DNA of 64,000 nucleotides, taken from the NCBI RefSeq assembly GCF_014652275.1, contig NZ_BMYM01000001.1:248001-312000 (forward strand), written 5' to 3'. The notes under the pieces are model-generated. The model made no database searches, had not been told where the DNA came from, and saw nothing but the letters and a program-made list of their open reading frames with translations. Numbering within the stretch: position 1 is the first letter of the stretch; each line of letters starts with the position of its first letter. Shown piece after piece: positions 46,631 through 54,667 of this stretch. Source of the stretch: Parahalioglobus pacificus. Lineage in GTDB: Bacteria > Pseudomonadota > Gammaproteobacteria > Pseudomonadales > Halieaceae. The position numbers were made by a program, and so were the translations under genes.

Positions 46631-47157
46631 CGGCGCAGGCGTCGTTGGAGCAGCGACTGGCGCGACTGGAAGCCATCGAGGCGATCAAGCAGCTCAAGTC
46701 GCGTTATTTTCAGGCCTGTGATCTAAAGCAGCCCGATGCCATTCGAGCCTGCTTTGCCTCGGGCCCCGTGCGCCTCAGCTACGGCCGTATTGGCGAGTTC
46801 GATAGTCGCGATGCCATGCTTGCTGTGTACACGCAGCTGGCGTGCAGCGAGCACATTATCGAGATGCACCATGGCCAAAACCCGCAAATCGAAGTGACCT
46901 CGCCCCAGTCAGCACATGCTACCTGGGGACTCTATTATTACCTGATCGATACGCGTCAGCAGGTCACCACCCAATTGGGTGGCTACTATGAGGACGACTA
47001 CGCGATGGAGGATGGTCAGTGGGTCATCGCCGCCTCATCCTACACAGTCACCTCTACCCAGATCATGAACCTCGGACAGGGCGCTGGGCAGGCCATCTTC
47101 GCCGGTGGTCAGGCGCCCGAGGCCTTGGACGACCCGTCTCGTCAGGCAGCTGAGTAA
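46627..47157 (+). CDS. SnoaL/NTF2-like family protein
   Basis: The 176-residue protein has the NTF2-like alpha+beta pattern: an N-terminal helix (LEQRLARLEAIEAIKQLKSR), Y-F-x-A-C-D (RYFQACDLKQPDAIRACFA), and beta strands ending GYYEDDYAMEDGQWVIAASS. Members with this layout include ketosteroid isomerase-like and polyketide cyclase-like enzymes and many uncharacterised proteins. It is translationally coupled to the preceding epimerase. No specific substrate can be given. The ATG at 46627 overlapping the previous stop was chosen over a longer in-frame frame inside the epimerase gene. Confidence 0.8.
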   Translation: MTAQASLEQRLARLEAIEAIKQLKSRYFQACDLKQPDAIRACFASGPVRLSYGRIGEFDSRDAMLAVYTQLACSEHIIEMHHGQNPQIEVTSPQSAHATWGLYYYLIDTRQQVTTQLGGYYEDDYAMEDGQWVIAASSYTVTSTQIMNLGQGAGQAIFAGGQAPEALDDPSRQAAE

Positions 47158-47183
47158 TACGCCGTCACTGTGACGCAAGCCCC

Positions 47184-47882
47184 ATGACACCCGAACGACA
47201 GGCGAGGCTGAAAGCCGTGCTGGCAAAGCGTCAGCCCGATCTTACGGTTGTGACAGACTTTGTGCACAAAAGCCGTAACCTGGCAGCAATAGTACGCAGC
47301 TGTGACTCTGTTGGGATAATGCAGGTACATGCGGTGGTGGACGAGGAGAATTACCGCACCTACCGCGGAACGGCTGCCAGCGCGCAGCGCTGGGTTGAGG
47401 TTGTGCGGCACGCGTCGCTGGTACCGGCGCTTGCCGGTTTGAAATCCCAGGGCTATCAGCTAATCGCTGCGCACCTCACAGACAAAGCCCGAGACTATCG
47501 CGAGGTTGATTACACCAAACCCACAGCGATTGTGATGGGTGCTGAGATCGCCGGCGTGTCCGAGGAGGCGGTTGCACTGATGGATAGCTGTGTCACTGTG
47601 CCCATGTTGGGGATGGTGGAGTCCTTGAATGTGTCCGTCGCGGCAGCGACTTTGCTGGCGGAAGCCAGACAGCAGCGAGAACGCGCAGGGCTTTACGACA
47701 CCTGTCGGCTAGATGGGACGACCTACAAGCACTGGTTGTTCGCTTGGTCACAGCCGCGGTTAAAGCAGTTCTGTGACCAGCGTGGACTGAGCTATCCGCC
47801 GATTGACGATGACGGTGAACTGGTTAACCCTTCGCAATGGTACGCCGATGTGCGCGCGTTAACGGGAGAAGATCCGCAATGA
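47184..47882 (+). CDS. trmH: tRNA (guanosine(18)-2'-O)-methyltransferase TrmH
   Basis: TrmH 2'-O-methylates G18 in the D-loop of tRNAs. The 232-residue protein follows E. coli TrmH closely: RQPDLTVVTDFVHKSRNLAAI (broken in the middle by normal variation), VHAVVDEENYRTYRGTAASAQRWV, the SPOUT knot motifs IVMGAEIAGVSEEAVALMD (about residues 113-131) and VPMLGMVESLNVSVAAATLL (about 138-157). Length is essentially identical to E. coli (229). Its stop overlaps the start of a tiny membrane protein gene by ATGA. Confidence 0.93.
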   Translation: MTPERQARLKAVLAKRQPDLTVVTDFVHKSRNLAAIVRSCDSVGIMQVHAVVDEENYRTYRGTAASAQRWVEVVRHASLVPALAGLKSQGYQLIAAHLTDKARDYREVDYTKPTAIVMGAEIAGVSEEAVALMDSCVTVPMLGMVESLNVSVAAATLLAEARQQRERAGLYDTCRLDGTTYKHWLFAWSQPRLKQFCDQRGLSYPPIDDDGELVNPSQWYADVRALTGEDPQ

Positions 47883-48055
47883 CTAACCTGTTTGTTCTCT
47901 TGCTGATGATATTCGGCGGTGTGGCATTGATGGTGTTTTTTGGTGAGCGCTTCGCCAAACCTGCCAACCCCGAAAAGCTCGCCCGTCTGCAACGCTGGTT
48001 GCTGCCACTAGTGGGTCTAATGCTTGTACTGTCGACACTAAATTATTACCTCTGA
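47879..48055 (+). CDS. Small two-helix membrane protein of 58 residues
   Basis: The 58-residue product has two hydrophobic segments (about residues 3-21 and 38-55) joined by a short polar loop (GERFAKPANPEKLARLQRW). It overlaps trmH by ATGA, so it is probably translated. I do not recognise a family. A possible hairpin follows its stop. It may be a membrane-associated accessory of its neighbours or simply an unannotated small protein. Confidence 0.65.
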   Translation: MTNLFVLLLMIFGGVALMVFFGERFAKPANPEKLARLQRWLLPLVGLMLVLSTLNYYL

Positions 48056-48057
48056 CT

Positions 48058-48072
48058 CCTCACCGCGTGAGG
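48058..48072 (+). terminator. Possible terminator hairpin after the small membrane protein gene
   Basis: A 6-bp perfect stem CCTCAC / GTGAGG with loop CGC lies two bases after the stop and is followed by CAATTCTT. The T run is poor, so this is a weak candidate. Confidence 0.35.
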
Positions 48073-48117
48073 CAATTCTTCGGTCGTGGCAGACTCTGCT
48101 GTCCGTAGGGAGGCCGC

Positions 48118-49266
48118 ATGAATCAAGATAATAAACAGGCCCTGTTGCAGGGGCAGCTCTGGCATGAGTTCTGTGATCAGTTGAAGGCGGCAGGTGATCT
48201 TGTGCTTGCCGATACAGCACCCGATGACGACCTGACGCGCGCAGAGGGCTATCGCTACCTGACGCGCCTTTTGCGCTTGAGCCTCGAGAAGAATATCGAG
48301 TTCAGCGACCCACATTGTCCGCAGTTTTATTCGCTGTCGCACGAAACCGCCAAGATTGGTAATGACAACCCCGACAACTTCTACATGAATTGCGCTGTAG
48401 ACGGTGCTCTCACCTACAGAATACGCGGTCATAGAGGCACCGTGGATTACCTCAGCATTGAATCCAAAGCAGGGTCCTTTGCCGGTCAGGGTGACATGGC
48501 ACCTACCGGGCATCTAACGCTGGACGATTTACACCTTGAGGATGATGGCTACTTTGAGCTGATCGTGAGCGCGAAGCCTCACTCGGGCAACTGGCTGCCA
48601 ATGACTCCTGGCAGCGATAATTTACTGGTGCGCCAGACTTTCCGCGACCGGCGCCTGGAGCGAAAGGCAGAGATGCAGATCGAGTGTTTGGATGCCGCTG
48701 ATGCACCGCTGCTCTCGCCCGCGGGCTTCGCCGACGCGCTGGGTCGGGTTGTTCCGTTTGTTGCAGGTACCGCTGGGCTATTCAGTGACTGGATGCAGGG
48801 GTTTTCGCAGCACGTCAATAAACTCCCCGCCAATGATCAGCAGCAGTGCTTGCGCGCTGGCGGCGATCCCGCCATTCATTACCACAACAGTTACTGGCGC
48901 CTCAGTGAGGACGAGGCGCTGGTGATTCGCTTCATGCCGCCTACGGTGTGCCGCACCTGGAATTTCCAGCTGTCGAACTATTGGATGGAGTCACTGGATT
49001 ATCGCTATCAGCGGATCAGCGTTAACCGGCATACGGCTCACTACGAGCCCGATGGCAGTGTTGTTATCGTCGTAGCAGCGAGTGCACCGGGCGAGCAATA
49101 CCCCAACTGGTTGACCACCGCGGGACATGCCTGCGGCGCGATGCTGTTGCGCTACGTTGAAGCGGAGATCTTCCCGCCGGTGCACACCGAAGTTGTGCCG
49201 GTGAAGATGCTAAGACAGGGCAGTCATGCAGGCTCATCCAGCAGACAGGAGCATTCCCATGACTGA
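48118..49266 (+). CDS. DUF1214 domain-containing protein
   Basis: The 382-residue protein shows the DUF1214 style C-terminal domain (about residues 240-370: YHNSYWRLSEDEALVIRF, CRTWNFQLSNYWMESLDY and a final HACGAMLLRYVEAE). The N-terminal half has DNPDNFYMNCAVDGALTYRI, also typical. No signal peptide is visible. The biochemical function of this family is not established. It has a strong GGGAGG ribosome-binding site and overlaps the following sulfotransferase gene by 8 bases, which ties the two together. Confidence 0.82.
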   Translation: MNQDNKQALLQGQLWHEFCDQLKAAGDLVLADTAPDDDLTRAEGYRYLTRLLRLSLEKNIEFSDPHCPQFYSLSHETAKIGNDNPDNFYMNCAVDGALTYRIRGHRGTVDYLSIESKAGSFAGQGDMAPTGHLTLDDLHLEDDGYFELIVSAKPHSGNWLPMTPGSDNLLVRQTFRDRRLERKAEMQIECLDAADAPLLSPAGFADALGRVVPFVAGTAGLFSDWMQGFSQHVNKLPANDQQQCLRAGGDPAIHYHNSYWRLSEDEALVIRFMPPTVCRTWNFQLSNYWMESLDYRYQRISVNRHTAHYEPDGSVVIVVAASAPGEQYPNWLTTAGHACGAMLLRYVEAEIFPPVHTEVVPVKMLRQGSHAGSSSRQEHSHD

Positions 49267-50443
49267 CACACTGCTGGATAGCGGCACGGTGATTGAACAG
49301 GCGCGTGCCGTCGATAAGCTGGTTGACTTTGGCAGTGACGACTGGCGAGAACCACTGGAAATACTGTGTCGTTCGCTGCGGGAAGAAGCGCAGCTGAACG
49401 CCATGGGCATAGCCATCATGCACCAAAGGCTGGTGGACATATTGTCCACACGGTTGCGAGTGCAGTGGTGGCTCACCCAGTACCCGGAAATTCTCGATGA
49501 GGAGATTGTTGAGCCTCTGGTTATCGCGGGATTGCCGCGCACAGGCACGACCATGCTGCATCGCACCATCGCTGCGGACCCGCGTATGTCCGCACCGCTG
49601 TGGTACGAAGTGCGCTTCCCCAGCCCTGCGCTGGACTGGGACTTCAGCGCTGCCGGCGACAGGCGCATCACGGATGCCAAGGCCGAAGTGAAGGCGATGG
49701 TAGACGCTAACCCTGATCTCATGTCTATTCACCCGATGGACGCTATGGGACCGGATGAGGACATCATGCTCCTTGAGCAGTCCTTTTTGAGCTACAACAT
49801 CCAGGCATTCGCGAACGTCCCCAGCTTCGACGCCTGGGTGGAGTCTCAGGATCATACGCCCGGCTACGCCTATTTTCGGACCCTGTTGCAGTTTTTGCAG
49901 TGGCAGAAGCGCAAGGCGGGTCAAGAGGGGCAGCGGTGGGCGCTGAAGGCGCCGCACCACCTGCACTTTATGGATCTGGTCTTCAAAACCTTCCCGGATG
50001 CCAAGGTGGTGCAATCGCACCGTGATCCCATTGAAACAATTCCCTCACTGGCCAGTCTCATTGCCGGCGTGTGGGTGATATACTCCGACGCCGCCGATCC
50101 GGTAGAGGTGGGTAGGCAGTGGGCCCAGAAGTTCGCTCGCGGTATGCAGCGCACTATGGAGGTTCGATCCGAATTGCCACCAGACCGATTCCTGGATCTG
50201 TGGTTCAAGGACACGGTGACACAGCCGCTGGAAGAGATAGAGAAGGTGTACGCCTTCCTCGGCATGGATCTCACCTACGCTGCCAGGGAAGAAATGCAGC
50301 GGTGGCAGACGTTCAATCGGCGCGAACTCAGACCGCCCCACGAGTATACGCTGGATCAGTTCGGCTTCTCAGAGCAGGGGTTAGCGGAACAATTTGCCGG
50401 GTATCGGCAAGCATTTATTCTCAGTCGCTCTGACGGCGGCTGA
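49259..50443 (+). CDS. PAPS-dependent sulfotransferase family protein
   Basis: The 394-residue protein has the 5'-phosphosulfate loop GLPRTGTTMLHRTI (about residues 91-104) and the 3'-phosphate motif VQSHRDPIETIPSLASL (about 252-268), the two PAPS-binding signatures of sulfotransferases. It belongs to the longer bacterial type (Sulfotransfer_3-like), which transfers sulfate to small acceptors or lipids. The ATG at 49259 with an ACAGGA site is preferred over an earlier in-frame start inside the DUF1214 gene. Next to it are cysC and sat, which make PAPS, so a local donor supply is likely. The acceptor is unknown. Confidence 0.87.
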   Translation: MTDTLLDSGTVIEQARAVDKLVDFGSDDWREPLEILCRSLREEAQLNAMGIAIMHQRLVDILSTRLRVQWWLTQYPEILDEEIVEPLVIAGLPRTGTTMLHRTIAADPRMSAPLWYEVRFPSPALDWDFSAAGDRRITDAKAEVKAMVDANPDLMSIHPMDAMGPDEDIMLLEQSFLSYNIQAFANVPSFDAWVESQDHTPGYAYFRTLLQFLQWQKRKAGQEGQRWALKAPHHLHFMDLVFKTFPDAKVVQSHRDPIETIPSLASLIAGVWVIYSDAADPVEVGRQWAQKFARGMQRTMEVRSELPPDRFLDLWFKDTVTQPLEEIEKVYAFLGMDLTYAAREEMQRWQTFNRRELRPPHEYTLDQFGFSEQGLAEQFAGYRQAFILSRSDGG

Positions 50444-50491
50444 GCAGGATGGCAAAGTGCCATCGACACGTTGAAAGAGGCAGCAATCGTC

Positions 50492-51115
50492 ATGGCAGAG
50501 CAAAAGGCAACGAACGTTCACTGGCACGAAGGGGATATCACCCGGGAGCACCGGCAGAAACTGTTGGGTCACAAAGGCGCGACCCTGTGGTTTACCGGAC
50601 TTTCAGGCAGTGGCAAGTCGACGGTTGCTGTGGCCTTGGAAGGTGTGTTGAACGAGATGGGTGTATTGGCCTACCGCCTCGACGGTGACAACGTGCGCCT
50701 GGGTATCAACAAAAATCTGGGCTTCTCAGCCGAGGATCGTACCGAAAATATTCGTCGCATTGGCGAGGTGGCCAAGCTGTTTGTTGACAGTGGTGTTATC
50801 GCGCTCTCCAGTTTTATCAGTCCCTATGCGGCCGATCGAGATCAGGTACGTGCCCTGCACGAAGAGGCGGGCATGGACTTCATCGAAGTGTTTGTTGACT
50901 GTTCTCTTGAGGCCGCAGAGTCCCGCGACCCCAAAGGCCTGTACAAAAAGGCCCGCGCCGGCGAGATCAAGAACTTCACCGGTATTGATGATCCCTACGA
51001 AGCGCCGGGTAAGCCCGAAGTGCACCTTCGCTCTGACCAGCAATCGCTGGAAGAGGAAGTGGACGAAATCCTTGCCCTGCTGAAGGCGCGCGGCATTGTT
51101 AGCGCCGGCCTGTAA
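50492..51115 (+). CDS. cysC: Adenylylsulfate (APS) kinase CysC
   Basis: CysC phosphorylates APS to PAPS. The 207-residue protein has the P-loop FTGLSGSGKSTVAVALE (about residues 29-45), RLDGDNVRLGINKNLGFS (about 61-78), the SFISPYAADRD segment, FVDCSLEAAESRDPKGLYKKA and the C-terminal FTGIDDPYEAPGKPEV. An AAAGAGG ribosome-binding site precedes the ATG at 50492; an upstream in-frame TTG at 50471 is less likely. It lies between a sulfotransferase gene and sat. Confidence 0.95.
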   Translation: MAEQKATNVHWHEGDITREHRQKLLGHKGATLWFTGLSGSGKSTVAVALEGVLNEMGVLAYRLDGDNVRLGINKNLGFSAEDRTENIRRIGEVAKLFVDSGVIALSSFISPYAADRDQVRALHEEAGMDFIEVFVDCSLEAAESRDPKGLYKKARAGEIKNFTGIDDPYEAPGKPEVHLRSDQQSLEEEVDEILALLKARGIVSAGL

Positions 51116-51139
51116 CAAAGAGAATTTGGAGTTGAACTC

Positions 51140-52327
51140 ATGATTAAGCCCCACGGTTCCAGCGAACTGAACCCTTTGTACGTGGCTGATGACGCAGAGC
51201 GTGCGGCACTGCTGACGGAAGCAGAAGGCCTGCCATCGCTGCTGATGAACTCCGCAGCTGCGGCCAATGCCGTCATGCTTGGCGCCGGCTACTTCAACCC
51301 GCTGACAGGCTATATGAATCTGGCTGATGCCGTTAGCGTCGCCGAGACCATGCACACCACCGACGACCTTTTCTGGCCCGTGCCCATTGTTAATCTCACG
51401 GACAGCACAGATGTGCAGGCGGGGACCCGTATCGCACTGCGCGACCCCAACGTTGAGGGCAATCCCGTACTGGCAGTGATGGATGTCGCTGCGGTGGAGT
51501 CTGTTAGCGATGAACAGATTACGGCCATGGCAGAGAAGATCTTCCGCACGCTGGACCCGGACCACCCGGGTGTCGCGACCTTCACTGGTCTGGGTCGCAC
51601 CTTGCTCTCGGGTGATATTCAGGTGCTGAACTTCTCCTACTTCCAGGCGGACTTCCCCGACACCTTCCGCACCGCTTATGAGATTCGTGACGAGATCGCA
51701 CAGCGTGGCTGGAATAAGGTTGTCGCCTTCCAGACCCGCAATCCCATGCACCGCGCGCATGAGGAACTGTGCCGTATGGCGATGGAAGATCTGGACGCTG
51801 ACGGTATTCTGATCCACATGCTGCTGGGCAAGCTCAAGCCGGGTGATATCCCTGCAGACGTGCGCGATGCCTCTATTCGCAAGATGGTGGATGTTTACTT
51901 CCCTGAAAATACGGTCATGATCACCGGGTACGGCTTTGACATGCTGTATGCAGGGCCGCGCGAGGCCGTGCTGCACGCCGTGTTCCGTCAGAATTGTGGT
52001 TGTACCCACCTGATCGTCGGTCGGGATCACGCTGGGGTCGGCGACTACTACGGTGGCTTCGATGCCCAGACTATCTTCGATGAAGAGGTGCCAACGGATG
52101 CGTTGGAGCTGGATATATACCGCGCTGACCACACTGCCTACAGTAAGAAGCTCGACCGTGTTGTCATGATGCGTGATGCGCCGGACCACGCGAAGGAAGA
52201 TTTTGTACTGCTGTCTGGTACTGCCGTGCGTGAGATGCTGGGACAGGGCATCGCGCCCCCGCCGGAATTTTCCCGGCCGGAAGTGGCCCAGATTCTCATG
52301 GACTACTACCAATCCACACAGGCCTGA
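51140..52327 (+). CDS. sat: Sulfate adenylyltransferase, single-chain Sat type
   Basis: Sat makes APS from ATP and sulfate. The 395-residue protein is the single-subunit type found in fungi, sulfur oxidisers and some marine bacteria, not the CysDN heterodimer of enterobacteria. Motifs are the active-site FQTRNPMHRAHEELCR (about residues 193-208, with the HxxH histidines), LLGKLKPGDIPADVR, and GRDHAGVGDYYGGFDAQ (about 294-310). With cysC 24 bp upstream it completes PAPS synthesis beside the sulfotransferase. The assimilatory branch (PAPS reductase) is not in the window. Confidence 0.95.
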   Translation: MIKPHGSSELNPLYVADDAERAALLTEAEGLPSLLMNSAAAANAVMLGAGYFNPLTGYMNLADAVSVAETMHTTDDLFWPVPIVNLTDSTDVQAGTRIALRDPNVEGNPVLAVMDVAAVESVSDEQITAMAEKIFRTLDPDHPGVATFTGLGRTLLSGDIQVLNFSYFQADFPDTFRTAYEIRDEIAQRGWNKVVAFQTRNPMHRAHEELCRMAMEDLDADGILIHMLLGKLKPGDIPADVRDASIRKMVDVYFPENTVMITGYGFDMLYAGPREAVLHAVFRQNCGCTHLIVGRDHAGVGDYYGGFDAQTIFDEEVPTDALELDIYRADHTAYSKKLDRVVMMRDAPDHAKEDFVLLSGTAVREMLGQGIAPPPEFSRPEVAQILMDYYQSTQA

Positions 52328-52328
52328 T

Positions 52329-52359
52329 GTATCAGGGGCTGCATGGCAGTCCCTGATAC
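52329..52359 (+). terminator. Long hairpin after sat, without T run
   Basis: A 14-bp stem (GTATCAGGGGCTGC / GCAGTCCCTGATAC, one G-T wobble, loop ATG) begins two bases after the sat stop. It is followed by CTGACC and not by a T run, so it is probably a 3'-end-stabilising or Rho-assisted element, not a classical terminator. It separates the sulfate genes from the next operon. Confidence 0.5.
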
Positions 52360-52394
52360 CTGACCTTGCCGCCGCAATAGCCACTGATACCGTC

Positions 52395-53153
52395 ATGACT
52401 GGTCGCCTGCTTCCGCTTCGCTGTGCCTGGGCTGGTATCTTCTTGCTGATCGCTGGCTGCGGAACAACCCTGATTGAGCAGCGTCAGCACGACATTGTTG
52501 ATAACAGTCAGGCGACTCGTGCGTCCTGTGATGCAGCACTGGCGGTTCAGCAAGACGCAATTGCCGCCCAGCAGCAGGCGCTCGAAGCGCAGACGCAGCA
52601 ACTGCAGGCCCTGCAGCAGGCCATTGAAGATATTCCGCAGCCCCAACCGGTCCCGCCGGCCCCTGCAGTCAGTTGTCCTGCCCCACCGGAGGCCGTTCAG
52701 GAACCCGAACCCGGCAAGCTCATGGTTGGGCGCCGGGAGACTGTCTGGTTGGAGGAGTTCGGCCTGGCCCTGCCGGCGCGCATCGATACCGGGGCTGAAA
52801 CCGCGTCGCTGGATGCCCGCGATATAGAAATGTTCGAACGAGATGGGCGCAACTGGGTGCGCTTTAGCATCGTGCATCCCGACAGCGGTGAGTCCGTTGA
52901 GATGGAGCGCCGCCTCGTTAGGCGGGCGAGAATCATTCAGGCCAATACCGATCAGGCAGAACGCCGTGCAGTGATTCGTCTGGGCATCGTCGTAGGCGAT
53001 GTACGGCAAACGGCGGAGTTCACCTTGTCCAATCGCAGTCACCTGGACTATCAGGTCCTGGTGGGCCGCAATGTGCTCAGCGACATGATGATTGTGGATG
53101 TCAGCCAGGTAAACCTCGCGCCTCTGTCCCGGCCTGACGACAGTAGCCCGTGA
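52395..53153 (+). CDS. Retropepsin-like aspartic protease lipoprotein (RimB / 'Zn_protease' PF05618 family)
   Basis: The 252-residue product starts with a lipoprotein signal (AGIFLLIAGCG, lipobox LIAGC at about residues 18-22), so the mature protein is lipid-anchored at the periplasmic side. A Gln-rich helical stretch (about 45-75) and a proline-rich linker precede the domain at about 110-250. That domain has the retropepsin-type DTGAETASLDARD motif (about 134-146) and VLVGRNVLSDMMIVD. It is the first of three overlapping genes with a 7TM transglutaminase-like protein and an ATP-grasp ligase, a known conserved neighbourhood. A longer in-frame version would overlap sat and lose the signal peptide. 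Confidence 0.85.
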   Translation: MTGRLLPLRCAWAGIFLLIAGCGTTLIEQRQHDIVDNSQATRASCDAALAVQQDAIAAQQQALEAQTQQLQALQQAIEDIPQPQPVPPAPAVSCPAPPEAVQEPEPGKLMVGRRETVWLEEFGLALPARIDTGAETASLDARDIEMFERDGRNWVRFSIVHPDSGESVEMERRLVRRARIIQANTDQAERRAVIRLGIVVGDVRQTAEFTLSNRSHLDYQVLVGRNVLSDMMIVDVSQVNLAPLSRPDDSSP

Positions 53154-54667
53154 ACTCCCGGACCAGCTTTTTTACCGTTGTTGGCGCACTTGCCCTCGCC
53201 GGGGTGCTGATAGCAGCCCTGCGCCATATGGAGACCGGTGCACCCTTGTTGCCCGGTGCCGAAACCGAAGTCTGGTTGGTCGAAGCTCGCGTGGATTTTC
53301 GCGCCCAGGGCGGCCCGGTGAACGTCAGCCTTAGCCTTCCCGAGGCCGACGCCGGCTATTCAGCCTTTAATGAGCAGTCCGCGAGTGCAGGTTACGGCTA
53401 TGCGGTGGTGGAGCAGGGCGATGATCGACGCGCGGAATGGACCCGCCGGCAAGCCAGCGGCGCCCAGACACTGTATTTCTCGGCACAGTTTGTTGCCCAG
53501 CCGCCAGAGGCTGTGACTCCAGGGCAGCCTTCTGCGCCACCCCGCGCAGTCTCTGTGTTCTGGAATGATGCGCAATCAACCGCAGCCCAGAATTTGCTGG
53601 ACAGAGCACGACAGACCTCTGCGGGGCCGCGTAGCTTGGTGCGCGAACTGGTGAAGTCGCTGAATGTACAGCCGCTGGATCAGAACGCGGCGTTGCTGCT
53701 GGGTCAGGCCGAAGACAGGGCTGGGCTACTGGTTCGATTGCTGAATGAGGAAGGTATCCCTGCCAGAGAGGTGATGGGCCTCTACCTGCGTGATGCTCGC
53801 CGCCGGCAACCGCTCGCGTCGCTGGTGGACGTGTATCTGGACGACCGCTGGGTACTTCACAACCCCGTGACAGGCGTACCCGGCATGCCGGCGGATTTCC
53901 TGTTGTGGCATCGCGCTGGCGCTTCCTTGTTGGATGTAGCCGGAGGCAGGAACTCTCGGGTGAGCTTCTCCATGTTGCGTCAGAGTGTGCCTGTGCAGCA
54001 GTTGGCTTACACAACCAACAGTGACAGCGCCTTTGCGCGGATTGGCTTGCACAGTCTGCCCATCGAAGAACAAAGCATGTTCCGCATGTTGCTCTTGCTG
54101 CCACTGGGCGCAGCGGTAGTGGTGTTTATGCGTGTGCTTGTGGGGGTGCGAACGGCGGGCACCTTCATGCCTATCCTGATTTCATTGGCGTTTTTGCAGA
54201 CGTCACTGTTGCCGGGGTTAGTGAGTTTTGTCTCCGTGGTGGCCATCGGCCTGATGATGCGTGCCTATCTGTCGCGACTGAACCTATTGCTGGTGGCGCG
54301 CATCGCCACATTGATCGTGCTGGTCATTTTTGTGATCACTGCACTCAGTGTTATTGGCTATCAGCTCGGCTACAGCACGGGCATGGTGATTACCTTCTTC
54401 CCAATGATCATTATCGCCTGGACCATCGAGCGTATGTCGATCCTGTGGGAAGAAGAGGGTGCGCGGGAGGTGCTGATACAGGGCAGCGGTAGCCTGTTCG
54501 TGGCCATCGTGGCCTACCTGCTGATGCATCACCCCTTGCTCGAGCACCTGAGTTTTAACTTCCCTGAGCTCAACCTCATCCTGCTGGCGGCGATTCTCGC
54601 CATGGGACAGTACACGGGTTACAAACTGACAGAGCTGTACCGCTTCCGGGCGTTGCTGGATGACTAG
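53150..54667 (+). CDS. Inactive transglutaminase-like domain fused to multi-pass membrane domain
   Basis: The 505-residue protein has an N-terminal membrane anchor (about residues 7-25), a periplasmic transglutaminase-like domain (about 30-300, with RAGLLVRLLNEEGIPAREVMG in the region of the core fold but without a clear Cys-His-Asp triad), and about seven membrane segments (about 310-495). This matches the pairing of the Transglut_i_TM and 7TM_transglut families described in genomic studies of peptide ligase operons. The GTG start overlaps the lipoprotein gene stop, and the stop overlaps the ATP-grasp gene by 8 bases. The function of the operon is not established. Confidence 0.85.
   Translation: MNSRTSFFTVVGALALAGVLIAALRHMETGAPLLPGAETEVWLVEARVDFRAQGGPVNVSLSLPEADAGYSAFNEQSASAGYGYAVVEQGDDRRAEWTRRQASGAQTLYFSAQFVAQPPEAVTPGQPSAPPRAVSVFWNDAQSTAAQNLLDRARQTSAGPRSLVRELVKSLNVQPLDQNAALLLGQAEDRAGLLVRLLNEEGIPAREVMGLYLRDARRRQPLASLVDVYLDDRWVLHNPVTGVPGMPADFLLWHRAGASLLDVAGGRNSRVSFSMLRQSVPVQQLAYTTNSDSAFARIGLHSLPIEEQSMFRMLLLLPLGAAVVVFMRVLVGVRTAGTFMPILISLAFLQTSLLPGLVSFVSVVAIGLMMRAYLSRLNLLLVARIATLIVLVIFVITALSVIGYQLGYSTGMVITFFPMIIIAWTIERMSILWEEEGAREVLIQGSGSLFVAIVAYLLMHHPLLEHLSFNFPELNLILLAAILAMGQYTGYKLTELYRFRALLDD

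Noticed and set aside
52173-52394. Upstream extension of the retropepsin-like gene
   Set aside because: The frame stays open inside sat, but the extended protein would lose the lipoprotein signal that begins at 52395.
50726-52396. Minus-strand open frame of 556 codons
   Set aside because: It lies wholly opposite cysC and sat, whose products carry all expected motifs; a GC-rich shadow frame.
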